NCBI RefSeq assembly: GCF_004005375.1 | Contig: NZ_RZUF01000013.1 | Span: forward strand, 62,001 to 126,000 | Direction of reading: 5' to 3' | Length of the DNA stretch: 64,000 nt | DNA from: Rheinheimera sediminis | Lineage (GTDB): Bacteria; Pseudomonadota; Gammaproteobacteria; Enterobacterales; Alteromonadaceae | Shown here: positions 9,086 to 18,286 of the stretch, piece by piece | Layout of the letters: each line of letters opens with the position of its first letter | How positions within the stretch are numbered: position 1 is the stretch's first letter | The notes under the pieces: generated by a model | What the model was told of the DNA's origin: nothing | What the model saw: the letters and a program-made list of their open reading frames with translations, nothing else | The model's database searches: none | Position numbers and translations under genes: made by a program

Positions 9086-10174
9086 TAAGATCACGGCTTT
9101 GCTGGCGCCAGTAACTTCAGGAATATTACCCGGAATTTGGTTGTCATAAGCAAAAGCCAACCAGGCAAAAGCCATAGCTTCAACATCATCTGCTTTCACT
9201 CCTAAACTGGAGGTTTGCTGCAGTTGTACTGCAGGGAACAGCTGCTGTAAATCGCTCACCAGCACTTGGTTATACGCACCACCACCACAGATAAACAACT
9301 CCGCTATGGCTTCATCTGCTAATGCAATTTTGATGCTTTGTGCGGTGAAGCGGGTCAGGGTGCGCTGCACATCTGCTGGAGCATAGGGTCTGCTTTGTAA
9401 TTTTTGCTCTAACCACAATTCGTTGAAATACTCTCTGCCTGTGCTTTTGGGACCTTGCAATTGAAAGTATGGGTCTGACAACAGAGCAGCTAATAAATCC
9501 TGCTGTATTGTGCCAGAAGCAGCATATTCACCATCTTTGTCGTATAAACCTAAGCCTTGTTGCTGGATCCAATTGTCCATCAGTCCATTGCCAGGGCCAG
9601 TATCAAAACCACGCACTGGTCGGTTGGGTTGCAGTAAAGTGACATTGGCGATACCACCAATATTTAGAATAGCGCGATAGCTGTCAGGTTTTGTAAAAAT
9701 AGCTTTATGAAAAGCTGGCACTAAAGGCGCGCCCTGACCACCATAGGCCATATCTTTACGACGAAAATCAGCGATAACCCGGATTTGCGTTTCTGCAGCA
9801 AGACGGAACATATCACCTATCTGATAAGTAAAAGGGAACTGAGCGTAAGGGCGGTGACGGATGGTTTGGCCATGGCAACCAATAGCGCTGATCTGTTCAG
9901 GGGCAACTTTAGCTTTGGCTAACAACTGCTTCACCGCATTTGCGTAGGCTATAGCCAGTTGTTGCTCTGCTAACCCCATAAGCTCAAGCTCATCAGGGCC
10001 GGATTGAGCCAATTGACTAAGCTGCTGACGTAACTCTGTTGGGAAAGGACAAAGTAAAGATTCAAGTAATTCAGGCTGGAGTTTTACTGTAGGGGACTGA
10101 CCAAAACGAACCAGCACCAGATCGATACCATCGAGACTGGTGCCGGACATAATACCTACGTAGAGGCCTGACAT
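9062..10174 (-). CDS. anmK: Anhydro-N-acetylmuramic acid kinase
   Basis: 370 residues, family length. AnmK phosphorylates and hydrates 1,6-anhydroMurNAc to MurNAc-6-phosphate in cell-wall recycling. The start GIMSGTSLDGIDLVLV is the hallmark phosphate-binding loop of this actin-fold kinase, and the second phosphate motif NIGGIANVT and GFDTGPGN are intact. The ATG shares one base with the stop of the upstream M23 hydrolase (TAATG), so wall cutting and recycling are translationally linked. Confidence 0.96.
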   Translation of the reverse strand: MSGLYVGIMSGTSLDGIDLVLVRFGQSPTVKLQPELLESLLCPFPTELRQQLSQLAQSGPDELELMGLAEQQLAIAYANAVKQLLAKAKVAPEQISAIGCHGQTIRHRPYAQFPFTYQIGDMFRLAAETQIRVIADFRRKDMAYGGQGAPLVPAFHKAIFTKPDSYRAILNIGGIANVTLLQPNRPVRGFDTGPGNGLMDNWIQQQGLGLYDKDGEYAASGTIQQDLLAALLSDPYFQLQGPKSTGREYFNELWLEQKLQSRPYAPADVQRTLTRFTAQSIKIALADEAIAELFICGGGAYNQVLVSDLQQLFPAVQLQQTSSLGVKADDVEAMAFAWLAFAYDNQIPGNIPEVTGASKAVILGVEFSYN

Positions 10175-11481
10175 TATTCTGCTGTAGCTACTGTGATCCG
10201 TTGGTGATTTTGCATCTGTGCAATCAGCTGTTTAGCCTGATTGACAAAAACAATCCGCTCATTGGGCGATAAAGCTTCTGCTTGAGGCAACTTCACTGTG
10301 CGTGGGTCCCGGTGTACACCGCCAACCACAAATTCATAGTGTAAGTGAGCGCCAGTGACACGGCCAGTAGCACCTAAGCGACCTATTACCTGACCCTGAC
10401 GTACGTTTTCACCTTGTTTGACATCGCGTTTGGATAAATGGAGATATTTAGTAACTATATTATTTTTGTGTTTAATAAACACATAGTTCCCGTTTACGCT
10501 GTTGCGGGTGGACGCAATAACTTTGCCATCACCAGCTGCCATAATGGGAGTGCCTACAGCGGCAACGTAATCAACGCCATTATGTGGTCGCACTTTCTTT
10601 AACACTGGGTGTAAACGGCGAGGGTTAAAATTAGAACTGACATATTGAAAACTGACTGGTGCCCGTAAAAAGGCCTGCTTAGTACCTTTGCCGTCTGGTT
10701 TATAAAAGGCCCCATCTTTATGACGAACGGCCTGATAGACTTGCCCTTGATTGGTAAATTGTGCGGCTAGTATGTCACCGTTACCTACAAACTGGCCGTC
10801 TGCATATCGGGTTTCAAAAATGACGCTAAAACTATCGCCTGCTTTGATATCTAAACCAAAATCTATGTCATAACTAAAAATATTATTGGCCAGAACCAAC
10901 ACTTGGGCTTCAGATAAACCTGCTTCCAAACCTGCGTTCCAAAATGAACCGTTGATCACGCCGCTGACAACTTCAGTTCGGGTCTCAACTTCCTTTAATA
11001 ACTCTTCGGCCGCAAAGTCGCCTTTGGCTGTACGCTGCACCCGTAAAGTTTTAAGGTTATTAATTGGATAACGTAGTTCCTGCAACTTACCTTGATTATC
11101 TAAGCCGAATTCAATCTGTTCGCCGGGGAAAATGCGGGTTAGAGTTTTGACAGGTTTACCCAGTTCCAATACTTCCTGCATGGCAGCCTGGTCTAATTTG
11201 GCTTTGCGAAAAATAGCCGACAAAATGTCGCCTTTTTTTACATCTACTGTTACCCACTCCAGTGAGTTGTCTTCGTGTGGTAAGGTTGCAAGCTGTTCTG
11301 CTGCAATTTTCTCTTCCACCAACGGAATATCAATACTGTATCTTTTTCCAACTTCCAACTCAGAGGTTTCTGTAGTTCTGGAGGCTGAAGCTTGTTCTGA
11401 CGGGATCAACAGCATAACGGCAACGATGCCGCTTAAAGCGCCGATTAATAACCGATGTTTGATAGGCAAAGAAGAAATCAT
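10174..11481 (-). CDS. M23 family murein DD-endopeptidase (MepM-like) with OapA and LysM-like domains
   Basis: 435 residues from the ATG at 11481; a GTG at 11559 would add 26 residues and a second hydrophobic stretch but has no ribosome site. A signal anchor (about residues 8-25, HRLLIGALSG...) is followed by an OapA-type region (VDVKKGDILSAIFRKAKL), a second beta domain, and the LytM/M23 zinc peptidase with H-N-G-V-D in RPHNGVDYVA and the HLHYEF motif. It hydrolyses peptide cross-bridges in the periplasm, allowing wall growth. It is divergent from tyrS, an arrangement seen in many gammaproteobacteria. Confidence 0.92.
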   Translation of the reverse strand: MISSLPIKHRLLIGALSGIVAVMLLIPSEQASASRTTETSELEVGKRYSIDIPLVEEKIAAEQLATLPHEDNSLEWVTVDVKKGDILSAIFRKAKLDQAAMQEVLELGKPVKTLTRIFPGEQIEFGLDNQGKLQELRYPINNLKTLRVQRTAKGDFAAEELLKEVETRTEVVSGVINGSFWNAGLEAGLSEAQVLVLANNIFSYDIDFGLDIKAGDSFSVIFETRYADGQFVGNGDILAAQFTNQGQVYQAVRHKDGAFYKPDGKGTKQAFLRAPVSFQYVSSNFNPRRLHPVLKKVRPHNGVDYVAAVGTPIMAAGDGKVIASTRNSVNGNYVFIKHKNNIVTKYLHLSKRDVKQGENVRQGQVIGRLGATGRVTGAHLHYEFVVGGVHRDPRTVKLPQAEALSPNERIVFVNQAKQLIAQMQNHQRITVATAE

Positions 11482-11569
11482 AGAAAGCGCATCTCTTATT
11501 ATTATCAGACAAACCAATAAAAAAATGAGGATATAACGATTTTTTGTGCGATGCCACACTTTTGTTGGT

Positions 11570-11597
11570 TTGATCTGAAGAAATGTTTCAGTAGAAT
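11570..11597 (+). promoter_or_regulatory. Sigma-70 promoter candidate for tyrS
   Basis: TTGATC at 11570-11575 and TAGAAT at 11592-11597 are separated by 16 bases and sit about 45 bases before the tyrS ATG. Confidence 0.5.
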
Positions 11598-11642
11598 GCA
11601 GACTTGGAATTTTGCTTAATACAAGAGAAGTAGGAGTACACC

Positions 11643-12845
11643 ATGGCTCACTGGGAGCAGGCGCTGGCTGAGATAAAACGCGGCTGCGAAGAGATTTTGT
11701 TAGAAGAAGAGCTGATTGCCAAGTTAAAGGAAGGAAAACCTTTAAAAATCAAGGCAGGTTTTGATCCGACTGCGCCAGATTTGCACTTAGGTCATACGGT
11801 TCTCATCAACAAATTACGTACCTTTCAGCAGTTGGGTCATGAGGTCATTTTTCTGATTGGCGACTTCACCGGCATGATTGGTGATCCAACAGGTAAAAAC
11901 GTCACGCGTAAGCCTTTAACCCGTGAAGATGTGTTGGCGAACGCACAGACCTATAAAGAGCAGGTGTTTAAAATTCTTGATCCGGCAAAAACCCGTGTGG
12001 CTTTTAACTCTGAATGGATGGAAGAGTTAGGTGCTGCTGGCATGATCAAGTTGGCCGCACGCCAAACCGTAGCGCGCATGCTCGAACGTGATGATTTTAA
12101 AAAGCGCTATGCCAATAACCAGTCTATTGCGATTCACGAGTTTTTATACCCGCTGGTACAAGGTTGGGACTCTGTGGCGTTAGAGGCTGACATCGAAATG
12201 GGTGGTACCGACCAGCGCTTTAACCTGTTGATGGGCCGTGAACTGCAAAAAGACGAAGGTCAGCGCCCACAAACCATCATCATGGTGCCATTGCTGGAAG
12301 GTCTGGACGGTGTGCAGAAGATGTCCAAGTCTTTAGGGAACTATATCGGTATCACTGATACGCCGGGTGAGATGTTTGGTAAAGTGATGTCTATCAGTGA
12401 TGAACTGATGTGGCGTTACTACGATTTGCTGAGTTTCCGTCCTATTGCAGACATAGCTGCACTGAAGCAACAAGCGGCTGAAGGCCGTAACCCGCGTGAT
12501 ATCAAAATTGAGCTGGCAAAAGAAATTATTGCCCGTTTCCACGATGAGGTTTCAGCGGATGCAGCTGAACAGGATTTTATCCAGCGTTTTCAGAAGAACG
12601 CCTTACCTGATGATATTCCTGAGCTGACCTTGACCCTGACAGCCGACAGCATCCAGATTGCGAATTTGCTAAAAGAAGCAGGTTTGGTCGAGAGTACGTC
12701 TGAAGCTTTGCGTATGATTAAGCAAGGCGCTGTGAAACTAGATGGCGAAACTAAAGTGGAAGACAGCAAAATGGAATTTGCCAAAGGCAGCAGTCATATT
12801 TTCCAGGTGGGCAAAAGAAAATTTGCTAAAGTCAGAGTGATTTAA
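11643..12845 (+). CDS. tyrS: Tyrosine-tRNA ligase
   Basis: 400 residues, class I synthetase that charges tRNA-Tyr. The ATP-binding HLGH motif is H48-H51 and KMSKS is residues 226-230. A C-terminal S4 RNA-binding domain (about 335-395: ...[14 protein letters not shown]) ends the protein. The length and sequence place it in the TyrS class with about 400 residues (as in H. influenzae), not the E. coli class. AGGAG precedes the ATG. Confidence 0.97.
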   Translation: MAHWEQALAEIKRGCEEILLEEELIAKLKEGKPLKIKAGFDPTAPDLHLGHTVLINKLRTFQQLGHEVIFLIGDFTGMIGDPTGKNVTRKPLTREDVLANAQTYKEQVFKILDPAKTRVAFNSEWMEELGAAGMIKLAARQTVARMLERDDFKKRYANNQSIAIHEFLYPLVQGWDSVALEADIEMGGTDQRFNLLMGRELQKDEGQRPQTIIMVPLLEGLDGVQKMSKSLGNYIGITDTPGEMFGKVMSISDELMWRYYDLLSFRPIADIAALKQQAAEGRNPRDIKIELAKEIIARFHDEVSADAAEQDFIQRFQKNALPDDIPELTLTLTADSIQIANLLKEAGLVESTSEALRMIKQGAVKLDGETKVEDSKMEFAKGSSHIFQVGKRKFAKVRVI

Positions 12846-12858
12846 CTGCTTATTTTGG

Positions 12859-12886
12859 AAAAAAACCGGCATCAGCCGGTTTTTTT
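12859..12886 (+). terminator. Rho-independent terminator after tyrS
   Basis: AAAAACCGGC (12861-12870) pairs with GCCGGTTTTT (12875-12884) around ATCA, followed by further Ts. Confidence 0.92.
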
Positions 12887-12915
12887 ATGACGTTCTCTTC
12901 CGCATTGCTGCAATG

Positions 12916-13464
12916 TCAGCCGAGCCCTTGCAAACGGGCAAAGAGTAATTTTTGCAATTCGGTTTTTAATTGCAGTGGCTCAAAAGGCTGACGCAGCCAC
13001 ATCATATTCATCGTCAGCCCCGGCTGTGGATCATCTGAAGCTATTATCGCAAGTTTAACCTTGTGTTGTGTCAGTTCGATTTGCAGTAATTGCATATCAA
13101 TACCAGGTTGGTCAAAGCCCATCAAAACCAGTTCCGGCTTGCGCTCGCCTATCATCAGCAGTGCATCAACAGTATTACGGGCTTGCTGTAGTTCTACCGG
13201 AAAATTCCATTGCTGACATAACGCCTGCAGTAGTTCAAAAAAAGCACTTTCAAGGTTTACACAAAGGACATAAGTCAAAGGGTGTAACTTTTGCCTTTTA
13301 TGCAACAAACTGAGCAGCGATTCCTGCACTATGCGTCTGTGGCCTCCGGGTGTTTTCCAGGCACTTAATAAACCCTGCTCAACCCATAGCTGAATAGTAC
13401 GGACCGATACACCTAAAAGTGTTGCGGCTTGTCGGGTGGAAAGAAGTTGGCTTTGCTCTGACAT
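12916..13464 (-). CDS. HTH (MerR/excisionase-type) regulator with a degenerate receiver domain
   Basis: 182 residues from the ATG at 13464 (MSEQSQLL...); an upstream ATG at 13545 would add 27 residues, and neither has a strong ribosome site. Residues 8-56 form a MerR/excisionase-like helix-turn-helix (STRQAATLLGVSVRTIQLWVEQG, then the TPGGHRR wing). Residues about 63-180 resemble a CheY-type receiver, but the strand ending normally in the phosphorylated Asp reads PELVLMGFDQPG, so glycine 116 sits where Asp is expected. It is thus a pseudo-receiver, unlikely to be phosphorylated. It is divergent from the SPFH gene and shares its AT-rich promoter region, so it probably regulates it. Confidence 0.75.
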   Translation of the reverse strand: MSEQSQLLSTRQAATLLGVSVRTIQLWVEQGLLSAWKTPGGHRRIVQESLLSLLHKRQKLHPLTYVLCVNLESAFFELLQALCQQWNFPVELQQARNTVDALLMIGERKPELVLMGFDQPGIDMQLLQIELTQHKVKLAIIASDDPQPGLTMNMMWLRQPFEPLQLKTELQKLLFARLQGLG

Positions 13465-13474
13465 AATGTTTTTT

Positions 13475-13616
13475 CTAATTTGATTAGATTTATCATATTT
13501 ATCAAATGAGCTGGTGTCAATCAAGTCAGAGCTTTTTGTCTTCAACTGTGCTCTTTTTGCTCTGTTTTGTTGTGGTTATTTCAATATAGTACTATTGTGA
13601 TATTGAATTAATATCA
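13475..13616. promoter_or_regulatory. Shared divergent promoter region with palindromes (HTH regulator / SPFH operon)
   Basis: The region is AT-rich and carries CTAAT-TTG-ATTAG (13475-13487), two TTTATCA direct repeats (13489-13504) and TGATATT-N5-AATATCA (13598-13616), which is 15 bases before the SPFH start codon. The recurring TATCA/TGATA half-site suggests operators for the adjacent HTH protein. This is inference from symmetry and position. Confidence 0.45.
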
Positions 13617-13631
13617 AATTAAGGTGAGGCT

Positions 13632-14483
13632 ATGAAAGAGTATCTGGCAACAAGCCGCAGTGGCTTGTTGATGTTAGTTGTGTTGCCTGCAGCTTTGGTT
13701 CTATCAGTTTTGTCTCTGCTGGTCATGGGAGGACTGCTCAAACTAATTGCTGTATTGGCCCTGATTTTTGTGGTGGTCGGTTTTTTTGGTTTTTATATGG
13801 TGCAACCAAACCAATGCGCTGTCTTACAGTTGTTTGGTCGTTATGTAGGATCCGACTTACAAACAGGTTTACGTTGGGCGAACCCCTTTTATAGCAAACA
13901 AAAAGTGTCATTGCGGGTACGCAACTTTGAAAGTGGCAAATTGAAAGTGAATGATCACAGTGGCAATCCGGTTGAAATTGCAGCTGTTGTGGTATGGAAA
14001 GTGGTAGATAGCGCTGAAGCTGTATTTGAAGTGGAAGATTATGAGAACTTTGTCAGCATTCAAAGTGAGGCGGCACTGCGCTTTCTAGCCTCAAGTTATC
14101 CTTATGAAGCTGCTGAAGATGGGGATATTAGTCTGCGCAGCAATGGCCCTGAAGTCACAGACTTACTCAAAGGCGAAATTCAGGCCCGCTTGGAAAAAGC
14201 TGGTGTTGAAGTACTGGAAGCCAGGATCAGTCATTTGGCTTATGCACCGGAAATAGCCAGTGCCATGCTACAACGTCAGCAGGCAAGAGCTGTGGTGATG
14301 GCACGTCAGCAATTGGTTGAAGGTGCTGTGGGGATGGTGGAATTAGCTTTAGCCCGTTTGTCGGAAAAAAATATGGTGCAATTGGATGAAGAACGCAAGG
14401 CCGCTATGGTCAGTAACTTGTTAGTGGTGCTTTGTGGTGATCATCAGGTGCAACCTGTGATCAATACCGGCACTTTGTACTAA
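13632..14483 (+). CDS. SPFH/band 7 domain membrane protein
   Basis: 283 residues. Two N-terminal hydrophobic stretches (about residues 12-35 and 38-58) anchor an SPFH domain starting [20 protein letters not shown], followed by a coiled helix ([26 protein letters not shown]) and a C-terminal part. SPFH proteins oligomerise on membranes and organise microdomains or chaperone proteases. This subfamily is like the 'slipin/stomatin' group but has no NfeD partner here. It is followed 11 bases later by a small ribbon-helix-helix gene. Function in this organism is unknown. Confidence 0.85.
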   Translation: MKEYLATSRSGLLMLVVLPAALVLSVLSLLVMGGLLKLIAVLALIFVVVGFFGFYMVQPNQCAVLQLFGRYVGSDLQTGLRWANPFYSKQKVSLRVRNFESGKLKVNDHSGNPVEIAAVVVWKVVDSAEAVFEVEDYENFVSIQSEAALRFLASSYPYEAAEDGDISLRSNGPEVTDLLKGEIQARLEKAGVEVLEARISHLAYAPEIASAMLQRQQARAVVMARQQLVEGAVGMVELALARLSEKNMVQLDEERKAAMVSNLLVVLCGDHQVQPVINTGTLY

Positions 14484-14494
14484 GCGGAGACTAT

Positions 14495-14680
14495 GTGGTG
14501 TCGAAAAAAGCCTTTGCGTTACGTATTGATGAAACAGTGTTGCAAGCCCTGCAACACTGGGCTGATGATGAGTTTCGCAGTGTAAACGGCCAGATTGAAT
14601 ACCTGTTACGGGAGGCGTTAATTCAGACCGGAAGGTTGAAGAAAAAACCTCCGGCAGAGCCTTCAGCTGAGCTTGATTAA
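14495..14680 (+). CDS. Arc-type ribbon-helix-helix protein
   Basis: 61 residues (60 if the second GTG at 14498 is used). KKAFALRIDETVLQALQHWADDEFRSVNGQIEYLLREAL is a textbook ribbon-helix-helix: a beta strand for DNA contact, then two helices, with the Arc-like NGQIE/LLREAL second helix. GGAG at 14486-14489 serves the start. It follows the SPFH gene closely, so the two are probably one transcript. No toxin partner is visible; it may be an autoregulator of the operon. Confidence 0.82.
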   Translation: MVSKKAFALRIDETVLQALQHWADDEFRSVNGQIEYLLREALIQTGRLKKKPPAEPSAELD

Positions 14681-14689
14681 ACTGAACTA

Positions 14690-14940
14690 GGGATTATGAG
14701 TGTCGAACTACCTGAATTTAATAAATTGAATCAATAAGATAAGACAGTTCGTTTGAAAAGGACACTCTATTTCCTGACTGAATGTGCAGATTTTTGCGCT
14801 TATCAAGGCAGGCTGTCGTACGCCATAGCGAGCTATGGTTAGACAAGGCAACACAGAGAGGCTAAACAAAAGATCCTTTAGTGTCGCTGCTTATCCCGAG
14901 TTCAGGTTGATTAGCTTAAGGTCGAAAAATGCAATGAGCA
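14690..14940. repeat. Long imperfect inverted-repeat element
   Basis: The non-coding stretch folds on itself at several levels: CCTGAATTT near 14709 against GAGTTCAGG near 14899, GATAAG near 14738 against CTTATC near 14891, AAAAGGA near 14755 against TCCTTT near 14874, and a central CCATAGC-GA-GCTATGG palindrome at 14823-14838. This nested symmetry suggests a mobile-derived structured element (MITE-like) between the RHH gene and the convergent AEC gene. No transposase is present. Confidence 0.5.
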
Positions 14941-14945
14941 TCAGT

Positions 14946-15857
14946 TTAAACGTAAAACTGTAATAGCCCATACCAAAACGGAAGACTAATAAAGCTAAGT
15001 AGTAAGCCCAGTCCTACTAGAGCTGGCACTAAACGTATCGCAAGTCCGGCACCAACAGCGATAGCGCCAGCGGATACCATGGGCGGCATCGCGGCTTCAA
15101 ATACCACCACTTGCAGCAACAATGGGTCAGGTTGGAATAAGCTTAAAAAACCTAAAGCCAGCAAAGGCATTAAAAACAGTTTTACACCTAGTGCGAAGAT
15201 CAGAGGTTTGGCCTCTTTTTTATCCAGCTGCAATCTAAACTGAAAACCTACAGCTACCATAATTACAGGCACTAAAGTAGCAGCCAAATTGTCGAGTACC
15301 AGGCTAAAAAACTGCGGATAGGTCCAAGGTTTGAGAGCCAGAGCCAATGCTAAGGCAACAAAAGACGGAAAGGTCAGAACTCGTTTAACGATGTGCGCAG
15401 CGCTTGGGGTGGTGGCATTTGGGTTGTACCAGGCCGCCAGAATAGTGGAATAAGTGGCCAGTGCAACAAAAGATCCTGCCTGATCATAAATCATGGCGTA
15501 GGGCAAAGCCTGGTCGCCAAAAAAAGCTTCAACCATGGGAAAACCTAAAAAAGAGGTATTCCCCAGTGGTAGCACGACCAGCAGGGCTCCCACTGTGGTT
15601 TTTTCCCAGTGCCAGATTTTACCTGCCAGTATGACGAGGCCTGCTACTATCAGCAGCAGCACCCATGGAGTGATAGCCGGTAACCACAATTGGCTGGAGA
15701 ACTCTAACAAAGGGATTTTTTGTAGCACCAAAGCGGGCAGGGCGACAAAAAGCACATATTGGTTCAGTACTAGCCCTGTGTCCTGCGGAAATTGCGGTAA
15801 CCTGCGCAGCAAAGCACCTATCACTAAATACACTAATACTAACGCAAAACTTTCCAT
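14946..15857 (-). CDS. AEC (auxin efflux carrier) family transporter
   Basis: 303 residues with about ten membrane helices and the typical AEC halves: LVYLVIGALLRRL at the start, the NTSFLGFPMVEAFFG motif near residue 100, and a C-terminal half with EAAMPPMVSAGAIA. Bacterial members are permeases for small carboxylates or amino acids; the substrate cannot be told from sequence. AAGGAG lies just before the ATG. A GIY-YIG gene lies 12 bases upstream on the same strand. Confidence 0.88.
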   Translation of the reverse strand: MESFALVLVYLVIGALLRRLPQFPQDTGLVLNQYVLFVALPALVLQKIPLLEFSSQLWLPAITPWVLLLIVAGLVILAGKIWHWEKTTVGALLVVLPLGNTSFLGFPMVEAFFGDQALPYAMIYDQAGSFVALATYSTILAAWYNPNATTPSAAHIVKRVLTFPSFVALALALALKPWTYPQFFSLVLDNLAATLVPVIMVAVGFQFRLQLDKKEAKPLIFALGVKLFLMPLLALGFLSLFQPDPLLLQVVVFEAAMPPMVSAGAIAVGAGLAIRLVPALVGLGLLLSFISLPFWYGLLQFYV

Positions 15858-15869
15858 GCGGGCTCCTTA

Positions 15870-16217
15870 TCAATCCCCATTGTATTGCGTCTCTGGTGTC
15901 ACGCCTATGCGACTTTCGCCTGATAGCTGATGCAGCAGGTTTAGTTGTTTGATTGCTTGCTTTAACAGCAATTCTTTGTCGTTTTTAGTCCACTGTTTCA
16001 GCTGATACTCCAGTTTGCTGGCTGAGGAACGGCAGGGCATAACGTAAGTGAAGGCTAACTTCAGAGGACCTTTGCCTTTAAGTGCTTTAGCGCCTCCTGT
16101 TAATTCACCCTTATGCTGGCGTAAGCGCCGTTCAGGATTAGTGCTGATCCCTGTGTATAAAGCGCCTGCTTTGGTGCGCACCATATAAACAAACCATGGG
16201 GTTGATACTGCAGTCAT
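15870..16217 (-). CDS. GIY-YIG domain protein (UPF0213/YhbQ-like)
   Basis: 115 residues. The VYMVRTKAGALYTGIS start carries the YxV...YTG pair that defines GIY-YIG nucleases, followed by the ERRLRQHKGELTGGAKAL segment with the catalytic Arg. Stand-alone proteins of this family (YhbQ) have weak DNA nuclease activity; their cellular role is uncertain. An AGGA site precedes the ATG. It probably heads a two-gene transcript with the AEC transporter. Confidence 0.88.
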   Translation of the reverse strand: MTAVSTPWFVYMVRTKAGALYTGISTNPERRLRQHKGELTGGAKALKGKGPLKLAFTYVMPCRSSASKLEYQLKQWTKNDKELLLKQAIKQLNLLHQLSGESRIGVTPETQYNGD

Positions 16218-16254
16218 GCCTTGTCCTGTTAGTTCTGCTACACTAGCGACGATT

Positions 16255-16382
16255 TATACCCTTCGTACTTGAAGCTGTAGCTTTGTTGACTGCGTGCTCT
16301 CGCCCCAGTCACATAGGACTACTATGCTCCTGGGGGCTCACGCACTGGTCGCCTGCCTGCAACTCCAATTACTTTGTGTATA
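16255..16382. repeat. ERIC-type (intergenic repeat unit) element
   Basis: A 128-base imperfect palindrome. The outer ends are TATAC.../...GTATA, the core pairs TGCGTG (16291-16296) with CACGCA (16339-16344), CCCCAG (16303-16308) with CTGGGG (16330-16335), and CATAG (16312-16316) with CTATG (16322-16326). The CTCCTGGGG and CCCCAGTCAC core strings match the sequences that ERIC-PCR primers target, and the length agrees with the 127-base ERIC unit. It lies between divergent genes. Confidence 0.8.
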
Positions 16383-16416
16383 GAAGTTTGAAGGCCGATA
16401 CTTTAAAGGAAATTGC

Positions 16417-17679
16417 ATGTCATTTGCCACGCTTGGTTTAGATCCCCGTATTCTTTCTGCTGTGACCGCACAGGGTTACCACACTCCAACCCCCATTCAG
16501 CAGCAAACCATACCTGTGATCTTAGAGGGCAAAGATGTACTGGCTGGTGCTCAGACCGGCACAGGAAAAACTGCTGCTTTTACCTTGCCTGTGTTGCAAT
16601 TGCTGAGTAAAAACACCTCCAAAGTGAACAATTTACAAGTGCGCTGTTTAGTGCTGACGCCGACCCGAGAGCTGGCGCAGCAGGTGGCCGATAGCGTTAA
16701 AGCTTATGGCGCTGATTTACCTCTGAAATATGCGGTGTTTTATGGTGGTGTCTCGATAAACCCACAATATGATCAGGCCAGCCGGGGCTTAGATATTCTG
16801 GTCGCCACACCTGGTCGTCTGCTTGATCATTTGCATCAGGGCACAGTGAGTTTATCTGAATTACAAATTCTGGTGCTGGATGAAGCCGACCGTATGCTGG
16901 ATATGGGTTTTATTCACGACATTAAACGTATTATGGCGAAATTACCCAAAGAGCGGCAGACACTGTTTTTCTCTGCCACTTTTGCCAAAGAAATCAAAGA
17001 GCTGGCTGATACTTTGTTAAAATCACCTGTACTGATTGAAGTGGCGAAACCTAACAGTACCGCAGATAAAATAGAACAGCTGGCTTATAGAGTAGATTCA
17101 CAACGCAAACGCGAGATGCTGTCTTATCTGATTGGCTCGCGGCAGTGGAAACAGGTACTGATTTTTAGCCGCACTAAACATGGCGCAGATCGTCTGGCCA
17201 AGCAGTTGCGCTTAGATGGGATTGAAGCGGGAGCTATTCACGGTGACAAAAGTCAGGGTGCCCGCACCAAAGCGCTGGATGATTTTAAAAACAACAGATT
17301 GAGTGTGTTAGTGGCCACTGATATTGCGGCCCGCGGCCTGGATATTGAAGAGCTACCTATAGTCGTCAACTACGATTTGCCGCAAGTGGCAGAAGATTAT
17401 GTACATCGAATCGGCCGTACCGGCCGGGCTGGCAACTCAGGTATGGCGATAAGTTTAATTACGCCAGACGATCTGGTGATGCTGCAAGCCATTGAAAAGC
17501 TGACAAAGCAAGTGATAGTACAGCAGGTTATTCCTGGCTATGAACACGACCCGAAAATGAATCACAGCAGTAAGAAAGCCGATGCTGAAGAAGATAGAGT
17601 ACAAAAAGTGGCCAGTCGCAATAAACAGCTGGCTAAAGAAAAAGCCAAGTTACGTTCGCAACTGGTGAATAAAAAATAA
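16417..17679 (+). CDS. rhlE: DEAD-box RNA helicase, RhlE type
   Basis: 420 residues. Motif order is complete: Q motif ([14 protein letters not shown]), AQTGTGKT (Walker A), [54 protein letters not shown] and [10 protein letters not shown]. The short basic C-tail rich in Lys is typical of RhlE, which remodels ribosome intermediates and assists RNA decay. AAGGA lies before the ATG. The ERIC element occupies its upstream region. Confidence 0.93.
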   Translation: MSFATLGLDPRILSAVTAQGYHTPTPIQQQTIPVILEGKDVLAGAQTGTGKTAAFTLPVLQLLSKNTSKVNNLQVRCLVLTPTRELAQQVADSVKAYGADLPLKYAVFYGGVSINPQYDQASRGLDILVATPGRLLDHLHQGTVSLSELQILVLDEADRMLDMGFIHDIKRIMAKLPKERQTLFFSATFAKEIKELADTLLKSPVLIEVAKPNSTADKIEQLAYRVDSQRKREMLSYLIGSRQWKQVLIFSRTKHGADRLAKQLRLDGIEAGAIHGDKSQGARTKALDDFKNNRLSVLVATDIAARGLDIEELPIVVNYDLPQVAEDYVHRIGRTGRAGNSGMAISLITPDDLVMLQAIEKLTKQVIVQQVIPGYEHDPKMNHSSKKADAEEDRVQKVASRNKQLAKEKAKLRSQLVNKK

Positions 17680-17703
17680 CTGCTATAGATAGTCAGAACC
17701 TAA

Positions 17704-17728
17704 AAAAGCAGCGCAAGCTGCTTTTCTG
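17704..17728. terminator. Bidirectional terminator between rhlE and the GNAT gene
   Basis: AAAAGCAGC (17704-17712) and GCTGCTTTT (17717-17725) pair around GCAA. A-run and T-run flank the stem, so it can serve both convergent genes. Confidence 0.85.
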
Positions 17729-17739
17729 ATGATGGGATA

Positions 17740-18261
17740 TCAGTCGTCTTTGGGTTCTAGCGGAGTCGCCAGCGTCAGCTGATAAAAAGCTAAATCCAGA
17801 TAACGGCCAAATTTAAAGCCAGCCTGAGTGATAGTACCGCTGTGGCTAAACCCATGTTTGGTATGCAAGGCAATACTTGCTGCGTTGGCTGCATCTATAC
17901 CACCAATCAGCAGGTGATAATTCTCCAGTTGGGCCTGCTCTATTATTCTCTGCAAAACCAAAGCACCATAACCTTTACCCTGCTGATCCGGTGCCACATA
18001 CACCGAATGCTCAACTGAATACTTAAAGGCCGGAAACGCCCTGAATGTGCCATAACTGCCAAAAGCCACCAGTTGCTCCTGCTCATTCAAAAGACCCAAC
18101 ACCGGAAAATTCCCTGCCGTTTTATTCGCAAACCATTGTTGCATAGTCGCCATAGTGCGGGGTTTGTATTCATACAAAGCCGTGGTATTCAAAATGGCGT
18201 GGTTAAAAATAGCCAAAATCGCTTCGGCATGCTCATCAAAGTTACAAAACACAAAACGCAT
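17740..18261 (-). CDS. GNAT family N-acetyltransferase (phosphinothricin-acetyltransferase-like)
   Basis: 173 residues from the ATG at 18261, which has GGAGA 4 bases upstream; a GTG at 18276 is less likely. The order AILAIFNHAILNTTALYEYKPRT, then YVAPDQQGKGYGALVLQ (acetyl-CoA pyrophosphate loop) and IGGIDAANAASIALHTKHGF is that of the Pat/YncA group, which acetylates small amines such as methionine analogues. The parvulin gene lies 25 bases upstream on the same strand. Confidence 0.85.
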   Translation of the reverse strand: MRFVFCNFDEHAEAILAIFNHAILNTTALYEYKPRTMATMQQWFANKTAGNFPVLGLLNEQEQLVAFGSYGTFRAFPAFKYSVEHSVYVAPDQQGKGYGALVLQRIIEQAQLENYHLLIGGIDAANAASIALHTKHGFSHSGTITQAGFKFGRYLDLAFYQLTLATPLEPKDD

Positions 18262-18286
18262 TGGTTCTCCGTTCACTTGGTCTGTC

